DNA of 64,000 bases, from assembly GCF_007752135.1 (NCBI RefSeq), contig NZ_CP036298.1, positions 6,200,859 to 6,264,858 on the forward strand. Reading direction: 5' to 3'. The notes beneath the pieces are model-generated. The model ran no database searches and was not told the origin of the DNA. It worked only from the letters and a program-made list of their open reading frames with translations. The DNA is from Aureliella helgolandensis (GTDB lineage Bacteria > Planctomycetota > Planctomycetia > Pirellulales > Pirellulaceae). Position 1 is the first letter of the stretch; the number at the start of each line of letters is the position of its first letter. The translations under genes and the position numbers were made by a program. Positions 19,665 to 28,074 of this stretch are shown here, one piece after another.

Positions 19665-20747
19665 ATGGCGCCGGACCGCCCGCTGATTTACGTCAATGAA
19701 GGTTTTACTCGGCTTACAGGTTTTAGCATTGAGGAGACGCTGGGATCTAATTGTCGCTTTCTCCAAGGACCAGAGACCGATCCGGCCGCAGTGCGAGAGC
19801 TCCGGGAGGCGATTGCGGAAGAGCGCAAATGCGAAGTTGAGCTCTTGAACTACCGAAAAGATGGCTCAACGTTTTGGAACCGTCTCTCGATCACGCCTGT
19901 GCGTAACGAAGTTGGGCAAACGACGCATTTTGTTGGGATTCAATCGGACGTCACACGAAGACGAGTTGCCGAACTTCGCCTCCGTGACCTTAACGAGAGT
20001 CTTCGCTCCGCAAACGATAAGATGCAACGTGACCTGCGCGCTGCGGCTAAAATTCAGCATGCACTGCTGCCGACACAAACGGAGTTCCTGTCGGGCACCT
20101 CTATTCGTTGGGCCTATTTACCCTGCGACGAATTGGCGGGGGATATCCTTGATATTTTCCCGATCGATGCAAACCGCGTCGCATTCTATGTTCTCGATGT
20201 GAGCGGGCATGGTGTTCAGGCGGCCCTGCTTTCGACCACACTTAGCCGCTGGCTATCGAGGTCTTCACTGGAACTAAAAACCCAGCCAGTAGAGATGCTC
20301 GAACACTTGAACGTGAACTTCCAACTCGATGGAGACTCTCAGCAGTTTTTCACCTGCTGTTACGGCCTGCTGGATCTCCGAGCATTGACGCTGAGCTTCG
20401 CGTCGGCCGGACATCCCTCACCAATCTTGTTGCGTGGAAGCAACATCCGCGAATTTCAGTTGCCTGGATTCCCAGTGGGAGTCGTCGCAAATCCTGAATA
20501 TGAACTAGAGATCATTGAACTCCGCCAAGGTGATCGGATCTTTGTCTACAGCGATGGCGCGATCGAGCAAGCGGGACAGACCGGCCAGCAATTTGGAATC
20601 GCCCGGCTCATGCAAGAGCTGAGCGCCAATCGCAGTGCTTCGTTGCAATCCAGCATCGATCTGACACTACGCGCGGTTCTCAACTCAACCTCTGACGGCA
20701 ATTCCGACGACGACATTTCGATGTTGGGAATAGAAATCGATGCGTAA
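19665..20747 (+). CDS. LOV blue-light receptor fused to SpoIIE/PP2C-type phosphatase
   Basis: A 360-residue two-domain signalling protein from the ATG at 19665. The PAS domain is of LOV type: GSNCRFLQGPETD contains the photoactive cysteine (Cys30), followed by NYRKDGSTFWN and HFVGIQSDVT, which bind flavin in LOV proteins. A short coiled-coil linker (about residues 100-135) leads to a SpoIIE-like phosphatase domain with the metal-binding aspartates in ELAGDILD, DVSGHG, VYSDGAIEQ and DDDISML. In this family light would switch dephosphorylation of an anti-sigma antagonist (RsbU-like); no partner gene is adjacent. The domain seems clipped by the ATG: LOV-like sequence extends upstream, so the start or reading frame needs review. 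Confidence 0.9.
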   Translation: MAPDRPLIYVNEGFTRLTGFSIEETLGSNCRFLQGPETDPAAVRELREAIAEERKCEVELLNYRKDGSTFWNRLSITPVRNEVGQTTHFVGIQSDVTRRRVAELRLRDLNESLRSANDKMQRDLRAAAKIQHALLPTQTEFLSGTSIRWAYLPCDELAGDILDIFPIDANRVAFYVLDVSGHGVQAALLSTTLSRWLSRSSLELKTQPVEMLEHLNVNFQLDGDSQQFFTCCYGLLDLRALTLSFASAGHPSPILLRGSNIREFQLPGFPVGVVANPEYELEIIELRQGDRIFVYSDGAIEQAGQTGQQFGIARLMQELSANRSASLQSSIDLTLRAVLNSTSDGNSDDDISMLGIEIDA

Positions 20748-20764
20748 AGATAGAAAGCTGATCG

Positions 20765-20827
20765 CGTAGCTACCGTCGCCAGACGGTGGCCCCAGCACCT
20801 CCCACGCTCTGGCGAGCGTAGCTACCG
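20765..20827. repeat. Single REP-like unit 3' of the RAYT gene
   Basis: One paired unit: GTAGCTACCGTCGCCAGACG and GTGG (form B), a short spacer, then CCCACGCTCTGGCGAGCG and TAGCTAC (complement of form A). It lies 17 bp after the LOV-phosphatase stop and 25 bp beyond the RAYT stop, between convergent genes. It matches the units at 21530-21801. Confidence 0.93.
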
Positions 20828-20852
20828 ACTGCGCAATGGATGGACTTTTCTC

Positions 20853-21449
20853 TCACCCACCAGACAAGTCTTCCCCATAAGCCCGAAACGTTCCGTGGCG
20901 ACACGTGAACGAAAAAGCCTTCCAAAATCTCGGCCAATAGTCGTCTTGCCACAACCTCAATTCAGGGTAACCAGGCACGAGACACCCCGTGTACTTGTAG
21001 CTTGCAAAGCCGTCTTGAGGAACGAGTTTGGCGCGTTCGGGATTTCGCGCAACGTAGTCCACTAAATCCTCGAACGCGGACTCCTGACGTTCATCATCTC
21101 TCAATACTCGATCATGCGGCTGATGTTGAAATTTGAAGCCTATTCTCCCGAGCGTTTCGTTGACATGCTTGCGGAAGTACTTGGAGGCCTTCAGTTGATC
21201 GGTACGATCGTTCATCCCGATCCATATCATGTGCATGTGATCTGGCATCAGGCAATAGATCGGGCACGTAAAGCAGAATCGAAACGCTGCGTGTGTCAAG
21301 AGTTCACGAAACTTGTAGAGAAAAATGGGTTTTAACCAACCGGTTCGGCGACCTTGGAGCGTCATGGTCCAATGAACATACGCGACTCCACGGTAGTATT
21401 CCGGAGCGAGCCTTGGAAGATGAGCGTCCGAGGGTTTCGGCATCGCCAT
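20853..21449 (-). CDS. REP-associated tyrosine transposase (RAYT, Y1_Tnp/IS200-like)
   Basis: A 198-residue Y1-type transposase. The HUH motif is His71-x-His73 in CLMPDHMHMIWIG, and the catalytic tyrosine is most likely Tyr132 in DYVARNPERAKLV, the usual RAYT context. C-terminal LVPGYPELRLWQDDYW completes the family pattern. RAYTs nick single-stranded REP palindromes and are thought to have spread REP sequences; they are normally single-copy and domesticated. This gene is bounded by one REP-like unit 25 bp beyond its stop and by an array starting 28 bp upstream of its start codon. All key residues are present, so it is probably active. True IS200/IS605 membership is less likely because of length and the repeat context. 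Confidence 0.93.
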   Translation of the reverse strand: MAMPKPSDAHLPRLAPEYYRGVAYVHWTMTLQGRRTGWLKPIFLYKFRELLTHAAFRFCFTCPIYCLMPDHMHMIWIGMNDRTDQLKASKYFRKHVNETLGRIGFKFQHQPHDRVLRDDERQESAFEDLVDYVARNPERAKLVPQDGFASYKYTGCLVPGYPELRLWQDDYWPRFWKAFSFTCRHGTFRAYGEDLSGG

Positions 21450-21477
21450 GTCCTCAGTGCAAGCGGAGAACGAAAGC

Positions 21478-21804
21478 CCACGCTCTGGCGAGCGTCGAAG
21501 GTCAATTCATCGTAGCTTCCCACCGCCTGCGTAGCTACCGTCGCCAGACGGTGGGATCCAGCACTGCTCACGCTCTGGCGAGCGTAGCTACCGATTGCGT
21601 AGCTACCGTCGCCAGACGGTGGGGGATCCAGCACTGCCCACGCTCTGGCGAGCGTAGCTACCGATTGCGTAGCTACCGTCGCCAGACGGTGGGGGACCCA
21701 GCACTGCTCACGCTCTGGCGAGCGTAGCTACCGACTGCGTAGCTACCGTCGCCAGACGGTGGGGGACCCAGCACTGCCCACGCTCTGGCGAGCGTAGCTA
21801 CGAC
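21478..21804. repeat. REP-like array 5' of the RAYT gene
   Basis: Four regular units start at 21530, 21598, 21668 and 21738 (68-70 bp each), preceded by a decayed copy from about 21478. Each has form B (GTAGCTACCGTCGCCAGACG then GTGG) followed by the complement of form A (CACGCTCTGGCGAGCG then TAGCTAC), the two halves separated by GGGGACCCAGCACTG-like spacers. The array ends 7 bp before the DUF1501 stop codon at 21811-21813, so it would form the 3' untranslated region of that transcript. It could be mistaken for CRISPR, but spacers are near-identical. Confidence 0.95.
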
Positions 21805-21810
21805 GGATCA

Positions 21811-23097
21811 CTAGGCAAACAACTGGGCGATGGGGGTTCCTTGGTCGGTAACGGGGACGGGGCGATCTCCCGCGTATAGGTATTTGCTGTAATCGACCCC
21901 CACACAACCGCAAATGGTGGCAAAGAAATCAGGCACGCTGACCGGATCGGCGACGATCTTCTTAGACATTTCGTCGGTTTCTCCCCAAGCTCCGCGGTGA
22001 GCCAAACCACCGCCGGCCAACACACAGCTGAACGTCGAGCCCTGATGGCCCCGTCCACCACCGCTGTCAAATTCTGGCGGGCGGCCGAATTCGCTGGTAA
22101 TCACGATCAAGGTTCTATCCAGCAAATTCTTCGCCTGAAGGTCTACGATCAAGGTGGATACGGCGGTATCCATTTCTTCGATCAACTTATGCTGATTGAC
22201 GATACCACTGTTGTGCACGTCCCACCCTGATCCGTTCAAGAAGTTCAGGTTGTGACTGACTTCAATAAACCGCACGCCGCGCTCGATTAGACGCCGGCTG
22301 AGTAGGCAGCGTTGTCCAAATTCACCGCCATAGCGATTGCGAAGAGCATCCGATTCGCCGTCGAGGTTGAAGACGCGATTAAACTCGGGACCACTCAGCT
22401 TCATGCTCTGTTCAATTGCGGCTTCATAGTCCAGCAATTCCGTCACGGCAGTAGAACCGGCACTCTTCCGCAAGGAGGCGAGGAACTGCTCGCGTCGCCC
22501 TTGGCGTTGCGGCGTGATGAAGTCGGGGCGCGACAATCCGGCGGGGCCGCGACCGGTTTCGGTCAGATACAGATATCCGTATTTGGCTCCCAAAAATCCT
22601 GGACCGCGGGTCACATTCGGATAACCGATCAAGACGTAGGGTGGCGCGTCATCGCTGGCCGGTCCCCGCTGGTTTACGATCAACGATCCCAGCGAGGGAT
22701 AGGTCACCGTGCCGCTGATCGCGCGGCCCGTATGCATGCGATTCGTGGCCGCCGCGTGTTCGTCGATCACGTTGTGATTCACCGTTCGGACGGCGGTCAC
22801 GCGGTCCATGACCTTGGCCATCGACGCTAGGTGCTGGCAGACCTGCACCCCGTCAACAGCGGTGTCAATCGAGTCGTAATACGCCCCTGGTTTTCTAGCT
22901 TTGGGATCACCTTTGGCTTTGGGATCAAACGTATCGATCTGCCCCATTCCACCGCCGAGCCAGATTGAAATCACGTGCTCGGCTTTGCCTTGCAGCAACG
23001 TTTGCGGCGCACTTGCTTGAGCGATCGGCGCGATGCTCAGCGCGCCGGCTGCCGCCATACTGTTAGCCAAAAACTGTCGTCGGTTAGGATCTTGCAT
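21811..23097 (-). CDS. DUF1501 protein, Tat-exported
   Basis: A 428-residue DUF1501 protein of the GRGHQG subgroup. The leader is [20 protein letters not shown]. Blocks: [91 protein letters not shown]. It is the second gene of the minus-strand cassette, 99 bp after the LamG-PSD1 gene, and the clear paralogue of the protein at 17760-19040. A REP-like array begins directly beyond its stop. Confidence 0.92.
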   Translation of the reverse strand: MQDPNRRQFLANSMAAAGALSIAPIAQASAPQTLLQGKAEHVISIWLGGGMGQIDTFDPKAKGDPKARKPGAYYDSIDTAVDGVQVCQHLASMAKVMDRVTAVRTVNHNVIDEHAAATNRMHTGRAISGTVTYPSLGSLIVNQRGPASDDAPPYVLIGYPNVTRGPGFLGAKYGYLYLTETGRGPAGLSRPDFITPQRQGRREQFLASLRKSAGSTAVTELLDYEAAIEQSMKLSGPEFNRVFNLDGESDALRNRYGGEFGQRCLLSRRLIERGVRFIEVSHNLNFLNGSGWDVHNSGIVNQHKLIEEMDTAVSTLIVDLQAKNLLDRTLIVITSEFGRPPEFDSGGGRGHQGSTFSCVLAGGGLAHRGAWGETDEMSKKIVADPVSVPDFFATICGCVGVDYSKYLYAGDRPVPVTDQGTPIAQLFA

Positions 23098-23196
23098 GGC
23101 TCGACTCAGATTCGTGAGGTAGGGGAAACGGTGTGACTAGGAACGGACAACTCGGCGGCGGCACCACACCGCCGCGAACATGAACTAAAACAGAAA

Positions 23197-26100
23197 TCAT
23201 GGAACCCAAACAAACTCGCGATGGTTCACTAAGCTCCACACAACATCTTCGTAGACTTCACGCCACTCGGGCCGCAGTCGTGGATCGACAGCTGGACCAC
23301 GGAGTACTCGGCGCTGCCATTCCTCCTGGATATCGTTGGCTTCGGGGACCAAGTGGTTGGACCAGGTGGCTTGCGGCAATGGTGGTAGTGGGGCAGGACG
23401 TTGCACTTGGCTTGCGGGGACTCTTCTGGATGCGAACCCGTCCGCCAACGCCGGCAACAATTCCGCACGCTCCTGTTCACTCGGCTTACGCACCAGGAAC
23501 CGCAAGAACAGTGTCTCTAACAGCTGCTCGGCCGAGGGGGCCTCGAGCGCCAATTCAGCCAATTGGCTCTGATCAGCCACGCGGGTCAGCGACATCGACA
23601 GCGTGCCGTTCGCCAAGATGCCAGGCTGCAACAGATTTGGATCGGTCTCACGCTCTGCAATGGGTTGCTGTCGAGTGCCAGTCCAACCAAAAGCTTCCAA
23701 CACGTCGGTGATAGGTTGCGCCCGTGGCAATGACAAGCTGGGACGATCCCGTTCGTTGTTGAGCCCAGCAAACATCCAGGCTCGATGCGGGGCTCCCAAG
23801 GTTTGCCGCGCGGCAATCGCTTCGGCTCCGTCGTGTACGAAGGTCAACTCGCCAGTATCCATGCGACGTCCCGCAGCGGTGAAAAGCGAATCGACGATTT
23901 GTTCAGCCGCCAATCGACGCGGATCTGGTGCGTTGAAGAAACGCTGTTCGGGGGCAGCCTGTTGATTGCGCCCAACCGCTTGGCGTTGATAGGTTTGCGA
24001 AGTCATGATCTGGAGGAGCACATGCCGCAGGTCGTAATCGTGCGATACCAGTTGGTCGGCCAACCATTGCAACAGTTCCGGGTGACTTGGCGTCTTGCCC
24101 TCCCAGTCGTTCACCGGCTGAACCAAGCCAGCCCCCAACAGGCGGTTCCACAAATGGTTCACTACCACCTGAGCAAAGCGATGGTTGTCGGGCGAAGTGA
24201 TCAAGGCAGCCAAACGCTCGCGCGAGTCCTGCGGGGTACGCATCAAGACGTCGATATGGGGACCGTCTTCGATACCAGTGAACGATGCGAACGGCCACTT
24301 AGGCTGGACTTGCACATCCGGCTTCAACGTGACCCGAATCAAGGACTCACGCCCGATGCCCTCGAAGAATGCTTCCGGCACGCGACTAGTCTTGGGCGGG
24401 GTTAGCGATTTTCGGTTCAGCATCGCTGCCACCGAATACAAGTCCTCTTGGGTCGTGCTGTGGAAGGGCGAATCGTGACAACGGGCACATTGCAATTCGA
24501 TGCCCAGCAAGGCCGAGGCCACGATGTGGCCCTTGGCCGCCATCGGCGAATCGTTCTCCCCGGCCATTGCAAATCCAGCGCTACCCCCCTCGTGAGGACT
24601 ACCGCGCATCAGCAGCAGTTCCGTCACCATGCGGTCAAGCGGTTTGCCGTCACGTAGCGATTCATACAAGAACCATCGGAACGGTCCGGTCGAGTTGAGA
24701 GATTGATTCAGCAGAGTCGGGTTTTCGGCGAACAAGTCCATCCAAAAACTGACCCAGTGATCCGCATAGCGTTCGTCCTGCAGGAGTCGTTCGACCAAAT
24801 GACTACGTTTACCGGGAGTATCACTAGCCAGAAAATCGCGGGCCACTTCGGCACTAGGGCTGACGCCCACGATGTCCAGATAAGCACGGCGGAGGAATGC
24901 GGCGTCGTCCACCAATGGCGCTTCAGCCACCGCGGCGGGATCGATGGGCGGACTTGGCCAAACGGCGCCGTCTTCCACCCATTTTTCCAGCGTGGCGATC
25001 TGCTGATCGGTCAAACCGTCATCGGTAGGCGGCATGTCACGGTCACGAATCCGCACGATCATTTCGCTGGCAGCGGGATCACCTGGCACAACAGCCGGCA
25101 ATTCCGACTCGCCCATTGCTAAAGCGTGCTCGCGGGAATTCAGCCGTAGGCCTCCCTGTTCCTTTTCCCCATGACAGCGAAAACACTGCTCACTTAAGAT
25201 CGGCAAAACCTCGTGGTGGAATTGCGCTGTGGTTGCTTCGTCGGTCTTGGCCGCGCGCCCGATCGCCTGGGAGATTTTGTCGGCAACGAAGCGGTCGATG
25301 GGATGCGCGTCGGGGGCGCCGGGAGCTTCTGCTGGCGTGACGGCTTCCCGAGCGAGTGCGTGGCGTTTCAGCCAAAAGGCATCTTGCGAGGCGGCCGCTT
25401 GGCGGCGCGTCTCATCTTCGAACGCTACCAAATTGGATTCGAATTCTGTTAGGACCGGCTCGATCGAAGCGTCGGACAACATCAACGGCGACGACGCGTC
25501 TGGCTGTAGCACGAATAATGAACCAGCGCTATGAGGCTGAAACGCTACGCATACTTCGCCAGATTCCGTTCGGTCACCGTTGCCCCCCACCAATACTTCC
25601 AAGACAATGCGTGACGTCCGCGGGGCATCCTCTTCAGAGGCCGCGATTTCAAACGAGGTGAAAACTTCCTGTTGCGGGAACGGCAGCAGGCGAGCTCCAG
25701 GCACCAGGGGATCAGGAATCGGCACCAAGGGCTCGAGATTGCCGCCGCGGCTGCGCACTGTCTTGGTGTGCGCCACCAATTCGCCATCGACCCATAATCG
25801 GCTCAGCGAACGGACGCGGACGAGCAAGCGATGGTCCCCGGCAGGCAGTTCAATATCGCCAGCGATCCGCAACAGCAGCGGGGATTTCCAGCTGGAACGG
25901 ATGCCCCAGTCGTCATAGCTTCTAGGGATTCGCGACATGAGGAACGCATCGCCCAGCCAACGCGTCGACTCCGCGGGCCATGACTCCGCATCATATAACC
26001 AACGGTCACCGGCCGGCATACTTTCGGACAGTTGGAACAGCACACGACCGGCAGGAATTTGCCCCACGTCGGGCATCTTCGCCGGGGCCAGCCGAACAAC

Positions 26101-26859
26101 TCTTTCCTCCCCCAATCTTTTAAACCGAGCCGCCAAGGTCTCGTCTCCTAGTACATTGCGGTGGATGGCAACGGCATCCAACATGCCAGCAAAACGGTCG
26201 CCGATGCGAACTTGGTCGTCGTCGACAACCGGAGGCTCGGCGGTCGGACCGCCCATGTCCCAGCGGCCGTCGGTCGGCTCGCCGTTGACCCAGCCGCGAA
26301 TCGAATCCGGTTCGCCAAAGCGGTAGGTGATCGCCACGTGGTGCCAACCGGTGTTCACAGGAAAGCCCTGTACGGAGGTCCAGCGGTGCCAGTGCTTGTC
26401 GCCGCTAGAAGGCTTGGTGGCGAACAGAAAATTCACCTTGGCTTCGCCCTGTCCTCCCACGATTCGCAAAGCCCAGTTTTGGTTATCGCGAGCAAAACCG
26501 GGCGAATTGGTCCGCCCCTTGCCGATGATGTAACGCGGCTCCCCATCTCGGATGTCTGTTGGATTAACCCAAGCTTCCAGGGTAAGGGGGTCTCCGTTTT
26601 CGAAGTCAAATTTGCTGTCCGCGCCCGGATCCGGAATCGACAGGTAAGCTCCGGCATCGACGCGCACCGCCGTATTCTCAGGCGACATGTCAGGAAATTC
26701 AGGCGGGCGTGGCCCAGCCTGATCGCGTGCCACGTTGCCGTGCACGGTCAAGGGCATAGTTTCCTCGCTGCCGAAATCCCAACGAACAGCCGGCTCGGAG
26801 GCGAGCGAGGTCGTGAACGAAACGAGTAGGAGCAAGACGGCAAGACTTGTAGGATGCAT
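23197..26859 (-). CDS. LamG-PSCyt1-DUF1549-DUF1553 protein
   Basis: A 1220-residue exported protein with signal peptide PTSLAVLLLLVSFTTSLAS. Domain order: LamG (about residues 20-245; LTLEAWVNP, WHHVAITYRFG, GMLDAVAIHRN), a carbohydrate-binding-like linker, PSCyt1 with CFRCHG from Cys559 to His563, DUF1549 with CARCHDSPFH at about 791, and DUF1553 (TPSHPELLQWLADQL). Length, order and many segments (TGPFRWFLYESL, ERDRPSLSLPRAQ, EPNLLQPGI-type) match the protein at 13869-17612, so the two are paralogues in inverted orientation. It is cotranscribed with the DUF1501 gene downstream. Role: probably a cell-surface redox/carbohydrate protein, by family inference only. Confidence 0.92.
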   Translation of the reverse strand: MHPTSLAVLLLLVSFTTSLASEPAVRWDFGSEETMPLTVHGNVARDQAGPRPPEFPDMSPENTAVRVDAGAYLSIPDPGADSKFDFENGDPLTLEAWVNPTDIRDGEPRYIIGKGRTNSPGFARDNQNWALRIVGGQGEAKVNFLFATKPSSGDKHWHRWTSVQGFPVNTGWHHVAITYRFGEPDSIRGWVNGEPTDGRWDMGGPTAEPPVVDDDQVRIGDRFAGMLDAVAIHRNVLGDETLAARFKRLGEERVVRLAPAKMPDVGQIPAGRVLFQLSESMPAGDRWLYDAESWPAESTRWLGDAFLMSRIPRSYDDWGIRSSWKSPLLLRIAGDIELPAGDHRLLVRVRSLSRLWVDGELVAHTKTVRSRGGNLEPLVPIPDPLVPGARLLPFPQQEVFTSFEIAASEEDAPRTSRIVLEVLVGGNGDRTESGEVCVAFQPHSAGSLFVLQPDASSPLMLSDASIEPVLTEFESNLVAFEDETRRQAAASQDAFWLKRHALAREAVTPAEAPGAPDAHPIDRFVADKISQAIGRAAKTDEATTAQFHHEVLPILSEQCFRCHGEKEQGGLRLNSREHALAMGESELPAVVPGDPAASEMIVRIRDRDMPPTDDGLTDQQIATLEKWVEDGAVWPSPPIDPAAVAEAPLVDDAAFLRRAYLDIVGVSPSAEVARDFLASDTPGKRSHLVERLLQDERYADHWVSFWMDLFAENPTLLNQSLNSTGPFRWFLYESLRDGKPLDRMVTELLLMRGSPHEGGSAGFAMAGENDSPMAAKGHIVASALLGIELQCARCHDSPFHSTTQEDLYSVAAMLNRKSLTPPKTSRVPEAFFEGIGRESLIRVTLKPDVQVQPKWPFASFTGIEDGPHIDVLMRTPQDSRERLAALITSPDNHRFAQVVVNHLWNRLLGAGLVQPVNDWEGKTPSHPELLQWLADQLVSHDYDLRHVLLQIMTSQTYQRQAVGRNQQAAPEQRFFNAPDPRRLAAEQIVDSLFTAAGRRMDTGELTFVHDGAEAIAARQTLGAPHRAWMFAGLNNERDRPSLSLPRAQPITDVLEAFGWTGTRQQPIAERETDPNLLQPGILANGTLSMSLTRVADQSQLAELALEAPSAEQLLETLFLRFLVRKPSEQERAELLPALADGFASRRVPASQVQRPAPLPPLPQATWSNHLVPEANDIQEEWQRRVLRGPAVDPRLRPEWREVYEDVVWSLVNHREFVWVP

Positions 26860-27671
26860 TTCAAAACTCGAGATCGTGCAGCAGCCGGTAAGACAGCAGC
26901 GGAGGGGACAGTATGCTACGAACGAATCGGACCGGCCTCGGCTAGACGCAGGTCCAGGAGCTCGGTGGGGTGAATGTCAGGCTTGAGAGGTGGAAAGCCC
27001 AAGGTGGGGGGGTGCTGCGAAGCGGATACACCCAACAGCGACATCAATTCTACACGATCTAGGCAAGATCATCACGCATTACCGGACACTTATGGACCAA
27101 TTTCAGACGCGGGTATTGGCACCAGGGCCTACGCTTCGGTTCATCACGATCTGGCATTTTCGATAGTTGAAACATCCGGTCAAGCAGGAATCACTGGTCG
27201 CGGAATAGAGGCGGACGCGAGGGGGCTTCAGCATATTCAACCGCTAACCACGATATTTCGCCCGCAGGGTTGCCCCAAACAGTGCCCCCCGCCAAGCCCA
27301 GTGCCCCCGCAAGCATTAACAATGCCCAAGACACACCTTCCCCATTCGCATCGTCAGGAAACTTGCCACTCTCCTACAGTGGTTTGCCGAATTAAAGAGG
27401 AAAGGCACCGTCACTCAGACTCTCTTCCGTGGAGAAAATAGATGTTGAGCGAGGATCGAGGATCCGTGCCCATTGTTGACCAAGGAACTTCGCGAACAGC
27501 CCACCGCTTGGCGGCCACCGTTTGCAAGTAGGGGAAGAGGGGCGAAGAGGGAAGAGGCTCTTTACCGGCGATGCGAGTGAGCGGTTGCAGAGCCTCAAGG
27601 TGTGAGTACTGGAACCGATCCCCCCGACGCTACGGCATAGAACAGGCCGCATCTCACTCGACGAGAACGGC
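26860..27671. other. Intergenic region
   Basis: No gene recognised in about 800 bases. The longest frame (26974-27441, plus) is rich in Pro, His and Arg and has no domain resemblance. The stretch includes the presumptive promoter region of the minus-strand LamG-PSD1 cassette, but no element was identified. Confidence 0.5.
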
Positions 27672-27908
27672 TCAGTGATTACGGCTCAGTAGGTAAGTTG
27701 CCGCGGTTCGCTGGGCTGACGTCACGGCACCCGTGGTCAGCAAGACGTGCGCGGCCACCAAGTATTCGAAAGACTGTTGCAAGCTTCCCTCAAGACGAGA
27801 ATTGCCTTCCAGGAGCCAAGCCTCGTGGATTGCAAGCGATTGTCTAACAAGTTGATCCCAACCAAGTCCGACTGTCGGGCTATCCAACGATTTCACAGGA
27901 TTTGTCAT
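27672..27908 (-). CDS. Small hypothetical protein, doubtful
   Basis: A 78-residue frame starting at an ATG at 27908, with a helix-like, protein-like composition (DQLVRQSLAIHEAWLLEG, FEYLVAAHVLLTTGA). No family was recognised. Its start codon shares the four bases CATG with the start of the divergent DUF6435-like gene, leaving no room for separate ribosome-binding regions outside each other's coding sequence; at most one may be expressed at a time. No strong ribosome binding site is visible. Confidence 0.35.
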   Translation of the reverse strand: MTNPVKSLDSPTVGLGWDQLVRQSLAIHEAWLLEGNSRLEGSLQQSFEYLVAAHVLLTTGAVTSAQRTAATYLLSRNH

Positions 27909-28074
27909 GTTCAAACGCTTCTTCGATCAAAAAGCGAAGCTCGAAAGAAAATATCAACAGCTCTTAAAGGAGTCGTACGAGCTGTCGCATTCCGACCGAA
28001 AATTGAGCGATCTCAAGACCGCTCAAGCCCATGAGGTCAGGGAGCAACTGGAAGCGATTGAGACGAAACGCTAG
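27907..28074 (+). CDS. DUF6435-like small protein
   Basis: A 55-residue highly charged peptide: an N-terminal MFKRFFDQKAKLERKY segment, then KESYELSHSDRKLSDL and a C-terminal helix AHEVREQLEAIE. The pattern (MF-basic-aromatic start, KLEKKY-like stretch, helix ending in a QI/QLEAIE motif) matches the Lacal_2735/DUF6435 family of tiny marine bacterial proteins of unknown role. AGGA is seen eight bases before the ATG. Too short to score on length alone, but the family resemblance and ribosome binding site support it. Confidence 0.75.
   Translation: MFKRFFDQKAKLERKYQQLLKESYELSHSDRKLSDLKTAQAHEVREQLEAIETKR

Noticed and set aside
21478-21804. CRISPR array or integron attC sites
   Set aside because: Spacers are near-identical, there is no integrase or cas gene, and the neighbour is a RAYT.
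26974-27441. 155-residue plus-strand gene
   Set aside because: Pro/His/Arg-rich, no fold or family, probably chance open frame.
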